Shown here piece after piece: positions 16,011 through 26,034 of a stretch of DNA of 64,000 nt. The first letter of the stretch is position 1. Every line of letters starts with the position of its first letter. The DNA comes from Aquimarina algicola (GTDB taxonomy: Bacteria > Bacteroidota > Bacteroidia > Flavobacteriales > Flavobacteriaceae): NCBI RefSeq assembly GCF_006443095.1, contig NZ_VFWZ01000005.1:1-64000 (forward strand). Direction: 5' to 3'. The translations under genes were made by a program, and so were the position numbers. Under the pieces are notes generated by a model that saw only the letters and a list, made by a program, of their open reading frames with translations, did not search any database and was not told the origin of the DNA.

Positions 16011-19000
16011 TTAGCGTTTTAAAACTAAAAAGCCTTTTAGCTTTTTTAATGAAGTATTTCCTGAAACATTAATATTGAAAAAATAGGTTCCTTCAGGTAA
16101 TTCTCTTCCTCCTAAGTTGGTTAAACGATTTGCATCCCCTCTAAATACTCTTGAGGTATTGTTGTAACCAGAAATTTCAAATACTTTATCTCCCCATCTA
16201 TTGTAAATAGATACGATGTTCTCAGGATAGTTCTCAATACCGTCAATTCTCCAAAATTCATTAATACCATCCCCATCAGGAGAAAATCCATATTTGGTAT
16301 TATCGTCTACAATTTCTATTTGATTTTCAATGGTAAAACTTTCCGAAGTACACCCTGTAGCACTCCCTGCCGCATTGTAAGGAGTTATGGTAACACTTAC
16401 GTTTTCATTAGCATTGAAAGTATTGGCAAACGTATAGGTTGTTCCAGAAGTTACATCAGCATCGGTCACGTTGTTGTTTGTTGTTCCTGTAATGGTTACC
16501 AAATACCCATCTGCATTACCAATCGGATTCCATGAAATACTGCTCAAATTAGTAGCGACATTTGTCGCTCCATTTAGAGGTGAACTTAGCGTAGTACAGT
16601 TTGGAATTACTAAGGTTGGGGCTTCAATGGTAAAACTTTCCGAAGTACACCTTGTAGCACTCCCTGCTGCATTGTAAGGAGTAATGGAGATATTTACGTT
16701 TTCATTAGCATTGAAAGTATTGGCAAACGTATATGTTGTTCCAGAAGTTACATCAGCATCAGTAACGTTATTATCCGTTGTTCCTGTAACAGTTATCAAG
16801 TATCCATCAGCATTACCAACGGGATTCCATGAAATGCTACTCAAATCAGTAGCGACATTGGTTGCACCATCTAGAGGTGCACTTAGTGTAGTGCAGTTTG
16901 GAATCACTAAGGTTGGGGCTTCAATGGTAAAACTTTCTGAAGTACACCCTGTAGCATTCCCCGCGGCATTGTAAGGAGTAATGGAGATATTTACAGTTTC
17001 ATTAGCATTAAAAGAATTGGCAAACGTATATGTTGTTCCAGAGGTGACATCAGCGTTAGTAACGTTGTTATTTGTTGTTCCTGTAACGGTTACCAAATAC
17101 CCATCAGCATTACCAACAGGATTCCATGAAATGCTACTTAAATTAGTAACGACATTGGTTGCACCATCTAGCGGTGCACTTAATGTAGTACAGTTTGGAA
17201 TTACTAGGGTTGGGGCTTCAATGGTAAAACTTTCTGAAGTACACCCTGTAGCATTCCCTGCGGCGTTGTAAGGAGTAATGGAGATATTTACAGTTTCATT
17301 AGCATTGAAAGTATTGGCAAACGTATATGTTGTTCCAGAAGTTATATCAGCATCGGTGACGTTGTTGTTTGTTGTTCCTGTAACGGTTACCAAATACCCA
17401 TCTGCATTGCCAACGGGATTCCATGAAATACTGCTTAAATTAGTAGCGACATTGGTTGCGCCATTTAGAGGTGAACTTAGCGTAGTACAGTTTGGAATTA
17501 CTAAGGATGGGGCTTCAATGGTAAAACTTTCTGAAGTACACCCTGTAGCATTCCCCGCGGCATTGTAAGGAGTGATGGAGATATTTACGTTTTCACTAGC
17601 ATTGAAAGTATTGGCAAACATATATGTTGTTCCAGAAGTTATATCAGCATCGGTAACGTTGTTGTTTGTTGTTCCTGTAACAGTTACCAAGTATCCATTG
17701 GCATTACCAATCGGATTCCATGAAATACTGCTCAAATTAGTAGCAACATTGGTTGCGCCATTTAGAGGTGAACTTAGCGTAGTACAGTTTGGAATTACTA
17801 AGGATGGGGCTTCAATGGTAAAACTTTCTGAAGTACACCCTGTAGCATTCCCCTCGGCATTGTAAGGAGTGATGGAGACATTTACGTTTTCACTAGCATT
17901 GAAAGTATTGGCAAACATATATGTTGTTCCAGAAGTTATATCAGCATCGGTAACGTTGTTGTTTGTTGTTCCTGTAACAGTTACCAAGTATCCATTGGCA
18001 TTACCAATCGGATTCCATGAAATACTACTTAAATTAGTAGCTACATTTGTAGCACCATTTAGCGGTGAACTTAATGTGGTACAGCTTGGAATAGTTGGTG
18101 TGGCACTTCCTGTTGAGAAACTTTCTTCGATACATCCTGTTGCATCTCCAATCGCATTGTAAGGAATAATAGTTACATAATACGTTCTATCATTTCTTAA
18201 TTCAGTAGGGATGTTATACGTTGTTACATTATTAACATCAACACTATTGGCAATATCAATAGCGCCACTAACACTTCCTATAGTTACTAGATATCCAGTT
18301 GCATCTGCTACAGCATTCCATGAAATATTAGTATCGATAGCAACATTGGTTGCTCCATTTAAAGGACTTGTTAAGTTTGTACAAATAGGTGGTTTTGGTA
18401 TAATTTGCGTAGTGAAACGTTCTTCTGTACACCCAGTAGCATCTCCTTCTTCATTATAAGGGATTATGGATACAAATAACTCTGTATCTTCTGGTAAATC
18501 TGTCGTAGGATTATAAGTAGTTATATTACCGACATCTTCATTGAGTACATCAGATGCTCCTGCCGACGTTCCTATAATTATTGTGTATCCATTAGCATTT
18601 ATGATAGGGATCCATGATAAATTTGTGTCTACAGACACATTGGTTGTTCCATTTGCTGGCATCGTTAGCGTTGTACAATTAGGTACAGCAGCTGGTGTAG
18701 TGGCAATAGTAAAACTATCTTCTGTACAAGGCCCAGTAGCATCCCCTTCATCATTAAATGGCGTAATGGTTACCATAACAGTTTCTCCACCAGAAAAATC
18801 TGTTGGAAAATCGTAAAAAGTGTCTGTTACTTCTTGGTTTACAATTTCTGTCCCTCCTACAGTAACGATAACACGATATCCCCTTGCAAATTGAGCAGCA
18901 TCCCAAGTTAGATTGGTATTTACAGGTACATTGGTAGCGCCTTGTAACTCTGTAATAATACGTGTGCATTCTGGTATTGGGCAATCTAATACATCTTCTT

Positions 19001-22000
19001 CTATTCTCCAACTATAATTACCTATTATGGATTGCCTTTCTTCTAGTGCATCACAATAGGGTACATCCCTAGCACCTAATGTAATACCAGGTGTTAAATT
19101 TTGTTGTGACCATGCGATAAGAGTATTATCGTAATTTTCTCTATTTAGTCCTGAAAGATCTAGCATGCTATTCATGTTGGTAACAAGAGATACATTCCAG
19201 TTTGCTAAATTCTGATTAAAAGCACTGGCAGAAGAGAACATACGTTCCATGTTTACGCTGCCTAAGTCCCAATTATCTAATGGCTGATTAAAGACCTGTG
19301 CGTTATTAAACATATTTCTCATGTTATTTACATTGCTAACACGCCAACTGTTTAGAGATTGATTAAAAGAAGTAGTATTGGCAAACATAGATGTCATATT
19401 TTCAACATTTCTAACATTCCAATCATTGATGGTACTGTTAAACACTAATGCACCATTAAACATATTTGCCATAGAAATTACTGATGCCACATTCCAAGAA
19501 TTCATACTTTGGTCGTAAGCTTCTGCTTTTCTAAACATGCTCTCCATAGTAGTTACAAAAGAGACATTCCAGTTATCAATATTCTGATTAAATAGTATTG
19601 CTTCATTAAACATGTCATTCATGGTCAATACTTCACTAGTATTCCAATTATTTAAGGGTTGATTAAAGGCTATTGCTTTTTCAAACATCGAAGACATATT
19701 GGTTACCGAGGCTACTTCCCAATTATTGATAGGTTGGTTAAAAATAGTTGCTTCTTTAAACATGGATTCCATTAGGGTTACTGAACTTACATCCCAATTA
19801 TTTAAGGGCTGATTAAATCCCACAGCTTCTTCAAACATTGAAGACATATTAGCCACTGCGCTCACATTCCAGTTTCCGATAGGTTGATTAAAAACAGTAG
19901 CATCCTTAAACATACTATTCATAGCTACAACAGAATTCACATCCCACTGATCTAAAGGTTGATTAAAGATAATAGCGCTTTCAAACATGCTATCCATAGA
20001 CCGGACATTGGTAACTTCCCAATCATTTATATTTTGGTTAAAATTAGATGCCCGGGCAAACATTCTAGACATAAATGTTACAGAAGACACATTCCATTGA
20101 TCTAACGGTTGATTAAAAGTAGTTGCAGCATCAAACATGCTGGACATTGATGTGACATTGCTTACATCCCAAACGTTTATCGGTTGATTAAATGCGATAG
20201 CACGATTAAACATGTTTTGCATTTCGGTTACTGTACTTACATTCCAATTATCTAAAGGCTGATTAAATGCTAGGGCATTAAAAAACATACGCTGCATATT
20301 GGTAACTTTTCCCATCGTCCAATTGTTTAGAGCGCTATTAAAAGCAATAGCACCACTAAACATACTTTCCATGCTTTCTACATTACTTACATTCCATGTG
20401 TCAAGTGGTTGGTTAAATACTATACAATCATAAAACATATCTTGCATATTGGTAACTTTTTCAGTATTCCATGAGTCTAAAGGCTGATTGAATGCTTCTG
20501 CACCTCTAAACATTCTAAGCATATCAGTAACATTACTTACATTCCAACTATTCAATGGTTGATTAAAAGCCTTGGCATTAAAAAACATATTTTTCATGTC
20601 AGTTACGTTACCAACATTCCAATTATCTAAAGGCTGATTAAAAATTTCACAATCATAGAATACATTTTCCATGTTGGTTACATTACTTACATCCCAATTA
20701 TTGATATCACCATCAAAGAGTTCACACCGCCTAAACATTCTTGCCATATCGGTTACACTAGATAAATTAGGAACATCGGTTGCATTGTACTCCATATTTT
20801 CACAAAACCAGAATGCATTTCTCATCGTTTGCCATACTTGAGTTCCCCATTGATCTACAGAAATAAGTTTTTTATTATCTCGTCTTGTACTATTATAAAC
20901 ATGAGAAGGATAATCGCCTATGATAGCTATAGTATAGATCCCTGGATTGAGATAGGTATGTGTGATTTCTGAAGTTACACCATTATCATATTGATTATCT
21001 CCCCAATCTACTGAATAGTTATAAGTAAGATTTCGAGTAGTTTCTAATATAATTTGATTTGCAGATGTAGATTGTACATCCAAGTTTCTGGTGTCTATAG
21101 TAATTTTAAATGCATCGGGACTATTTACCCAACTAGGTACGGTTTTAAATTGTATTTCTTCGCAGCCTGTAGCTTGTCCCGAAGTATTATAAGGTGTAAC
21201 GGTAACAAAGACATTATCACCTGGAAAAAACTCATTGGTAAAAGTCACACCTACTACATTTCCAACATCTTCATTATCTTTTACAATTTGTAAAATGTTG
21301 CCCATATCATCTCTTCGTATGATTGTAACAATATATCCGGTGGCATTTGGAGCTGGATTCCAACGAATATCAGAGTTAGCAGGTACGTTATTATCACCAT
21401 TTTGAGGAGAGATAATCTCGGTACATAGTACAAAATCGCAATCAACTGCATCGCCGGTAATTCTCCAATTATGATCATTAATTAATTCTTGTCGTTCCTC
21501 TCTCCCTTCACAATAGTTCAAACCTACAACATCCAAAGTAACATTGTCTTTTACAGTTTGCGAAGCCCAACTAATAAGTGTATTGTCATAATTGTCTTTT
21601 GATAGATTTGTAGCTGATAACATCTGTGTCATGTTCTCAACATTTGTAATATTCCAATTCTCTAAACTTTGATCAAAAGCATTGGCCCGATAAAATAGGT
21701 TTGTCATATCATCGACCTTACTTACATCCCAATTACTTACAGGTTGATTAAATACTGTAGTCAGAGCAAACATGCCTTCCATCTCTGCCAAGTCTGTGGT
21801 TACCCAATTATTTAAGGGTTGATTAAATGCACTTGCGTTATAAAACATTTCTAGCATACTGGTGACTTTACCTACATTCCAGCCACCAATAGGCTGATTA
21901 AAAACCGTACAGTTTTTGAACATTTCCTGCATATTAGTAACATTACCTACGTCCCAACTACCAATAGGCTGATTGAATATCATAGGTCTAAAAGAAGAAT

Positions 22001-23123
22001 CTTCTTTAAACATTTCTTGCATATTGGTTACATTACCTACATTCCAACTACCAATAGGCTGATTAAATGTTATTGCCCCTTCAAACATATTACTCATATC
22101 CGTTACGCTAGTCACATTCCAACTACTGATATCTTGATTAAATGCAACACAGTTGGTAAACATACCTGCCATAGAAGTTACATTACTAACTTCCCAATTA
22201 TCTAGGGGTTGATTAAATATCATATCCAGGAAACCACTAAACATTTCGGTCATGTTAGTTACATTACTTACATTCCAATTATTTAAAGGTTGGTTGAACT
22301 CTCGGGCTCTGTCAAACATACTTGCCATATTGGTAACTCTGGCAACGTTCCAATTATTTACAGGTTGATTATATCTAAAAGCTTCGGAAAACATTTGAGA
22401 CATATCGGTAACGTTACCCACGTTCCAACTGTTAATATTTTGATTGAACACAGAAGCTCTAAAAAACATCCCACTCATATTGGTAACTCTAGCGACATTC
22501 CAACCGTCAAGAGGTTCATTAAAACGTGTTCTTGAAAATGTTAAAGACATATCGGTAACATTGCTCACGTTCCAATTGGCCAAAGGCCTGTTAAACGTTT
22601 GCGCACCATCAAACATTCCTGAAATATCGGTAATGGTACTTACATTCCAATTGTTTACAATACCATTGAACCGAGTACAATTGCGAAACATATTTTTTAG
22701 TGTAGTTACCTGAGATAAATCTGGAGCATCAATAGCGTCAAAATTCAAATTTTCGCAACCATCAAATGCATTCTCCATAGTTTGCCATTGTATATTCCCC
22801 CAACTCAAAATTTCTATAATTTTAAGTTTATCACCTGCTTGATTAAAATAAATGGAAGGAAAACTACCGCTAATATTTATAGTGTATTCACCTTCTGTAG
22901 TATACGTATGGGTGATGTCTCCAGTAACGTTAGCATCAGTTTGGCCATCACCCCAATCTACTGTATAATTATATGTGTATGCTGGGTTTGTCGGAATAGT
23001 AATTTGGTTGTTGGCAGAAGAACCAGCTTCTATATTTGAAGTATCCCAAACACTAGTAAAATTTTGAGCGTAACTATTTATATAAATTATTAATACTAAT
23101 AGAAAAGTAGTTTTTCTATTCAT
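16011..23123 (-). CDS. Giant T9SS-secreted surface protein with BspA-like (DUF285) repeats and type B sorting domain
   Basis: This protein has 2370 residues. Order of parts: signal peptide (LLVLIIYINSYAQ); a PKD-like domain (~25-105); 14 BspA/DUF285 units of ~25 residues (~150-510), each like FNQPLDNWNVSNVTDMSxMF; one Ig/FN3-like unit (CTEIISPQNG, ~565-665); a second PKD-like domain (~670-765); 21 more DUF285 units (~790-1320); about nine FN3-like units (~1385-2280), the last six of 99 residues and nearly identical; and a C-terminal gliding-motility/CHU_C type B sorting domain (FSPDGDGINEFWRI, SIYNRWGDKVFEI, PEGTYFFNINV). It should be exported through T9SS with the adjacent PorP/SprF partner and act as a surface adhesin or binding protein. 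No catalytic domain is visible. Its 63-bp upstream region holds a 22-bp palindrome. Confidence 0.93.
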   Translation of the reverse strand: MNRKTTFLLVLIIYINSYAQNFTSVWDTSNIEAGSSANNQITIPTNPAYTYNYTVDWGDGQTDANVTGDITHTYTTEGEYTINISGSFPSIYFNQAGDKLKIIEILSWGNIQWQTMENAFDGCENLNFDAIDAPDLSQVTTLKNMFRNCTRFNGIVNNWNVSTITDISGMFDGAQTFNRPLANWNVSNVTDMSLTFSRTRFNEPLDGWNVARVTNMSGMFFRASVFNQNINSWNVGNVTDMSQMFSEAFRYNQPVNNWNVARVTNMASMFDRAREFNQPLNNWNVSNVTNMTEMFSGFLDMIFNQPLDNWEVSNVTSMAGMFTNCVAFNQDISSWNVTSVTDMSNMFEGAITFNQPIGSWNVGNVTNMQEMFKEDSSFRPMIFNQPIGSWDVGNVTNMQEMFKNCTVFNQPIGGWNVGKVTSMLEMFYNASAFNQPLNNWVTTDLAEMEGMFALTTVFNQPVSNWDVSKVDDMTNLFYRANAFDQSLENWNITNVENMTQMLSATNLSKDNYDNTLISWASQTVKDNVTLDVVGLNYCEGREERQELINDHNWRITGDAVDCDFVLCTEIISPQNGDNNVPANSDIRWNPAPNATGYIVTIIRRDDMGNILQIVKDNEDVGNVVGVTFTNEFFPGDNVFVTVTPYNTSGQATGCEEIQFKTVPSWVNSPDAFKITIDTRNLDVQSTSANQIILETTRNLTYNYSVDWGDNQYDNGVTSEITHTYLNPGIYTIAIIGDYPSHVYNSTRRDNKKLISVDQWGTQVWQTMRNAFWFCENMEYNATDVPNLSSVTDMARMFRRCELFDGDINNWDVSNVTNMENVFYDCEIFNQPLDNWNVGNVTDMKNMFFNAKAFNQPLNSWNVSNVTDMLRMFRGAEAFNQPLDSWNTEKVTNMQDMFYDCIVFNQPLDTWNVSNVESMESMFSGAIAFNSALNNWTMGKVTNMQRMFFNALAFNQPLDNWNVSTVTEMQNMFNRAIAFNQPINVWDVSNVTSMSSMFDAATTFNQPLDQWNVSSVTFMSRMFARASNFNQNINDWEVTNVRSMDSMFESAIIFNQPLDQWDVNSVVAMNSMFKDATVFNQPIGNWNVSAVANMSSMFEEAVGFNQPLNNWDVSSVTLMESMFKEATIFNQPINNWEVASVTNMSSMFEKAIAFNQPLNNWNTSEVLTMNDMFNEAILFNQNIDNWNVSFVTTMESMFRKAEAYDQSMNSWNVASVISMANMFNGALVFNSTINDWNVRNVENMTSMFANTTSFNQSLNSWRVSNVNNMRNMFNNAQVFNQPLDNWDLGSVNMERMFSSASAFNQNLANWNVSLVTNMNSMLDLSGLNRENYDNTLIAWSQQNLTPGITLGARDVPYCDALEERQSIIGNYSWRIEEDVLDCPIPECTRIITELQGATNVPVNTNLTWDAAQFARGYRVIVTVGGTEIVNQEVTDTFYDFPTDFSGGETVMVTITPFNDEGDATGPCTEDSFTIATTPAAVPNCTTLTMPANGTTNVSVDTNLSWIPIINANGYTIIIGTSAGASDVLNEDVGNITTYNPTTDLPEDTELFVSIIPYNEEGDATGCTEERFTTQIIPKPPICTNLTSPLNGATNVAIDTNISWNAVADATGYLVTIGSVSGAIDIANSVDVNNVTTYNIPTELRNDRTYYVTIIPYNAIGDATGCIEESFSTGSATPTIPSCTTLSSPLNGATNVATNLSSISWNPIGNANGYLVTVTGTTNNNVTDADITSGTTYMFANTFNASENVNVSITPYNAEGNATGCTSESFTIEAPSLVIPNCTTLSSPLNGATNVATNLSSISWNPIGNANGYLVTVTGTTNNNVTDADITSGTTYMFANTFNASENVNISITPYNAAGNATGCTSESFTIEAPSLVIPNCTTLSSPLNGATNVATNLSSISWNPVGNADGYLVTVTGTTNNNVTDADITSGTTYTFANTFNANETVNISITPYNAAGNATGCTSESFTIEAPTLVIPNCTTLSAPLDGATNVVTNLSSISWNPVGNADGYLVTVTGTTNNNVTNADVTSGTTYTFANSFNANETVNISITPYNAAGNATGCTSESFTIEAPTLVIPNCTTLSAPLDGATNVATDLSSISWNPVGNADGYLITVTGTTDNNVTDADVTSGTTYTFANTFNANENVNISITPYNAAGSATRCTSESFTIEAPTLVIPNCTTLSSPLNGATNVATNLSSISWNPIGNADGYLVTITGTTNNNVTDADVTSGTTYTFANTFNANENVSVTITPYNAAGSATGCTSESFTIENQIEIVDDNTKYGFSPDGDGINEFWRIDGIENYPENIVSIYNRWGDKVFEISGYNNTSRVFRGDANRLTNLGGRELPEGTYFFNINVSGNTSLKKLKGFLVLKR
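16331..18112 (-). repeat. Six 297-bp tandem repeats inside the giant T9SS gene
   Basis: The sequence TGGTAAAACTTTC recurs at 16331, 16628, 16925, 17222, 17519 and 17816, an exact 297-base period. The units encode 99-residue FN3-like domains beginning CTTLSSPLNGATNV or CTTLSAPLDGATNV. Nucleotide identity between units is high, including synonymous positions, which points to recent expansion or ongoing gene conversion. Confidence 0.92.
19150..20760 (-). repeat. Block of 75-bp BspA-like coding repeats (21 units)
   Basis: The encoded protein unit (about 25 residues, N-x-W-N-V-x-x-V-T-x-M-x-x-M-F core) is repeated 21 times here, with a second block of 14 units at ~21600-22700. In contrast to the 297-bp repeats, the units differ a lot at nucleotide level, so they are older. 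They give long stretches of repetitive DNA that may be prone to assembly or copy-number variation. Confidence 0.85.
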
Positions 23124-23185
23124 AATAGAATTTTTAGATATTATTTATGATAGCCTCAAAAATAGATGCTTTACAGGGTAAAAAC

Positions 23186-23207
23186 GTTTCAACTTATAAG
23201 TTGAAAC
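23186..23207. promoter_or_regulatory. Perfect 22-bp palindrome (operator or terminator)
   Basis: GTTTCAACTT followed by ATAAGTTGAAAC is a perfect inverted repeat, 63 bases before the ATG of the giant T9SS gene and 108 bases after the stop of the TPR-AraC gene. On the minus strand it is followed by GTTTTTACC, so it could be an intrinsic terminator (9-bp stem, TATA loop). As a symmetric site it could also bind a dimeric regulator. Confidence 0.5.
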
Positions 23208-23315
23208 CTATAAACACATAGTTAATGTTTACTGTTTGAAGTATTGATAATCTCTAAAAACTAACTAATAGAGGAGTAGTTATAAAATTTTGGATTTTAA
23301 GAGTTAGAATCCTTT

Positions 23316-24935
23316 TTAAGCATTGATGAGTTCTAAATGTTTCTGACGATACTCTGATGGTGTTTGTCCCACCGATTGTTTGAATAATCGATTGAATGAT
23401 GTTTTACTGGCAAATCCAGATTCGTAACCGATAGCTAAAATTTTGTAGTGAGAATATGCTGGGTTTTTAATAAGTTGTTTTGCTTTATCTACCCTGTAAA
23501 GATTTATGAAGGTATTAAAGTTTCTTTGAAAACAAGAGTTTAAAATTTCAGAAAAAAGATGAGTACTCATGTTTAGATTCTTAGCAATATCTAGTTGCTT
23601 AATTTCGTGGTCCAAAAACGGTTGTTCTTTTTCCATATAATCTAAGATTTTTTGTACATATTTATTTTTTTCTTCTTGATTTAATATTGATTTTTTAGCT
23701 CCTAGTTTTGTACTGTTGGTTTTTGTCTTACTAGACTTTTGTTGTACTAATTTTAAAATTTTTGTTTTAAGAACTTCGTTTTCATCTTGTAATAAAATTT
23801 GATTTTCTTTTAATTGATTAGCTTGTAATTCTGCCTGTCTTTTCTTTTTTACGATCACTAATAATATACTGATTAAAGCAATAACTATAAATATACCAAG
23901 TATAATAGAAGACCACTTAAAAATGCTTTCTTCTTTAAGACGTTTTTCTGTGTTTTTAAGGCTTTGTTCTACTTGTAACCTTTTAGCTTTAGATAGGCTT
24001 GATAAATATTTTTTTTGAGTGTTTATATACCCTTTTTGCTGCATGTTTGCTTTTTCTAAATTTCCTTGCGCTTCAAATACTTTTGCAAGTTGTTTATGCG
24101 TATTCATTTGGATTTTTAGAAAATCATTAGTAAAAGAGATGCCCTGAGCCATCTGCAGTGGTTTAGCAGCTTCATCAAAACGATTCAAACCTACCAATGA
24201 TGCTCCTATGAGGTAAAGACTTAAAGAACGACGTTCGATAGATTGTTCTTTTGTATATAAAGACTCTGCCTTTTTACTATGGGTCAATGCTTGATCAAAT
24301 TCATTTAGCAGAAGATAATTCTCTGCCATACTATTTAAAGCATTAATAATAATATCATCTCGCTTTAATTTCTCTCCAATATGTTTTGCTTTTTCTAGAT
24401 ACAGTAGCGCTGTCTTAAAATCTTTATTAGCAGAAAACGATTCAGAGAGTCCAGTATAAACAGCCATTTTATAAACATCAGGACCATTAAATTCGTTTAT
24501 ATAATGTTGAGCTTCTTCAAAGGCGGTTCTAGCTTTATCATGGTACCCTATTATATTTTGTAAGTTTCCAAGATTAATTAAAATAATTGTTCTTTTCTTA
24601 TAATTTTCAGGAATATTTTTAGAAAGCTCAAATGCCTTAGAGTAATAATTCATTGATGTATCATATTCATCAATTTTTTGATAGTACACACCTAATCTAA
24701 TAATAGCATCAATTTCATAAGTTTTTAAATTGTGCTTCTTTGCGTGAGATAATATCGAGTCTGTATATAATTTAAAATTTTTATAATCACCTAATTGATA
24801 ATATTTCCATTGGGAATCTGTTAATGCTTTAGCCTTTAGAATATGAGTATTATTATCAATATTTACTATTTCTTGTGATTGAATAGAAAATATAAAAAAT
24901 AGAAATATAAAAAAAGACACTATCAGCTTTAACAT
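23316..24935 (-). CDS. TPR-containing membrane regulator with AraC-type DNA-binding domain
   Basis: This 539-residue protein has an N-terminal signal peptide (LIVSFFIFLFFIFSIQSQ), a periplasmic region of tetratricopeptide repeats (~40-310; for example DTSMNYYSKAFELSKNIPEN and FDQALTHSKKAESLYTKEQS), one transmembrane helix (~345-365, IILGIFIVIALISILLVIV), a coiled-coil linker and a C-terminal AraC-type HTH (~435-535; DIAKNLNMSTHLFSEILN, IGYESGFASKTSFNRLFKQS, GQTPSEYRQKH). This one-protein sensor architecture is common in Flavobacteriia. It is encoded directly upstream of the giant T9SS gene and may regulate it; the ligand is unknown. Confidence 0.9.
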   Translation of the reverse strand: MLKLIVSFFIFLFFIFSIQSQEIVNIDNNTHILKAKALTDSQWKYYQLGDYKNFKLYTDSILSHAKKHNLKTYEIDAIIRLGVYYQKIDEYDTSMNYYSKAFELSKNIPENYKKRTIILINLGNLQNIIGYHDKARTAFEEAQHYINEFNGPDVYKMAVYTGLSESFSANKDFKTALLYLEKAKHIGEKLKRDDIIINALNSMAENYLLLNEFDQALTHSKKAESLYTKEQSIERRSLSLYLIGASLVGLNRFDEAAKPLQMAQGISFTNDFLKIQMNTHKQLAKVFEAQGNLEKANMQQKGYINTQKKYLSSLSKAKRLQVEQSLKNTEKRLKEESIFKWSSIILGIFIVIALISILLVIVKKKRQAELQANQLKENQILLQDENEVLKTKILKLVQQKSSKTKTNSTKLGAKKSILNQEEKNKYVQKILDYMEKEQPFLDHEIKQLDIAKNLNMSTHLFSEILNSCFQRNFNTFINLYRVDKAKQLIKNPAYSHYKILAIGYESGFASKTSFNRLFKQSVGQTPSEYRQKHLELINA

Positions 24936-25504
24936 TAAAAATGATTTTAAAATATTCGTAAATTAATCATTTTATTTTCTAACACGCCCTTACTAAATTG
25001 AATATACTGTTTTCAATTATTGTCCTTACAGTTTTTGATTCTTAAAAGGACTCAAGTTTTTAATGCTTCAAAATCAAGCGATTTCAAAATAGAAAAAGAT
25101 ATGATTTAACAAGAGTAAGTTCGAAATAAAAAGAATTTAAGTGACTGATTTTTATGTTAATAATAAAAAAGTAAATGTTAAATTTATTTTTTGCACAAAG
25201 CAGCATAGGAGTAGTAGTTAAGAATAATATTGTGTGATGAATACATGTAGGGTTCCGAAACCATTTTAACTCTTTGTATACGTAATTCTTAGGTAGTAAT
25301 TAATTGCTTGTTTTTTTGGTATTTAGGGATAAAAATATCATCATATAATTTTTAAAATAGTTTAGTAGTAAAGATTACACTTTTTGTTAGCAAAACACCA
25401 ATATTCAGTTTTAACATTCCTTCGCTCGATTCTTAAACCAGTTTAAGTTTTTTACCAAAGTGGCTAGATAGATTTATCGCTGTTAATTTTTAAAGAAAAT
25501 TAAA
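24936..25504. other. Non-coding spacer
   Basis: No gene is evident in this ~570-base AT-rich region between the TPR-AraC gene and a small plus-strand ORF. It should contain the promoter of the minus-strand regulator. No repeat or clear motif was seen. Confidence 0.4.
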
Positions 25505-25657
25505 GTGAAAAATCAAATCAAAACAATCCTGCTGTTTTTAGTAATCGCTTTGTTGGGGAGTAATTCTGATGATGATATTGTTCTTCCTATCATCAATCTA
25601 ATAAATGAGTTCATTGTAAATAGTGATACTGCTACTGATGACGATTCAGCGAAGTAG
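25505..25657 (+). CDS. Small secreted peptide, possibly a lipoprotein remnant
   Basis: A GTG-started frame encodes 50 residues: a basic start and hydrophobic segment (KTILLFLVIALLGSN) followed by SDDDIVLP and an acidic tail (TATDDDSAK). The layout LLGSxSDDD is typical of Bacteroidota lipoproteins, but the Cys expected for lipidation is Asn here. It could be a small exported peptide or the head of a decayed lipoprotein. The coding call is tentative. Confidence 0.35.
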   Translation: MKNQIKTILLFLVIALLGSNSDDDIVLPIINLINEFIVNSDTATDDDSAK

Positions 25658-25669
25658 GCAATACCCCAA

Positions 25670-25975
25670 GCAAAGGTAGTTGCACTCTTCATAAAAGTAC
25701 TTTTGAGTCATAAAGAGGTAGTTGCAACCCTTACTTTGATCCTTCGAACTATCATATAGGTAGTTCGGTGCGTCACAAAAGTACTTCCAGACCGCGCAAA
25801 GGTAGTTCGAACCACCTTTTTTTGGGTCGATACCCCAAAAATTATCAAAAATATCCGTCAATATACGCCCTCGAAGCCGTAAATGATCAGAAAAAAGGAA
25901 GAATCGATGGCTTTGAAGCAATAAAATATGGGAAAAAAGAACCAAAGTACGGTCTCGAACTACCTTTGTGCGGTC
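25670..25975. repeat. Nest of short direct and inverted repeats around GGTAGTT
   Basis: GCAAAGGTAGTT or close variants occur at 25670, ~25713, ~25756 and 25796, mixed with two copies of AAAAGTACTT. An inverted partner (TCGAACTACCTTTGTGCGGT) lies at 25955-25974. The pair 25790-25813 / 25951-25975 is a nearly perfect ~24-bp inverted repeat enclosing ~140 bases. Open frames across it have low-quality composition and are not credible genes. Confidence 0.65.
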
Positions 25976-25978
25976 TTG

Positions 25979-26020
25979 ACCCCTTGTTATAGAGAGGTTA
26001 CTCCCTCTATGACAAGGGGT
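25979..26020. terminator. Strong hairpin downstream of the ketopantoate-reductase-like gene
   Basis: ACCCCTTGTTATAGAG (25979-25994) pairs with CTCTATGACAAGGGGT (26005-26020) at 15 of 16 positions with a 10-base loop. It lies 15 bases after the stop of the minus-strand gene at 26035, where a terminator would be expected. There is no clear U-tract, so it could instead be a structured RNA or recombination site. Confidence 0.5.
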
Positions 26021-26034
26021 TGCAGCTATATCAA

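Noticed and set aside
16320-18816. Series of plus-strand open frames of 82-97 residues with 297-base spacing
   Set aside because: They are antisense shadows of the 99-residue repeats of the giant T9SS protein and inherit their periodicity.
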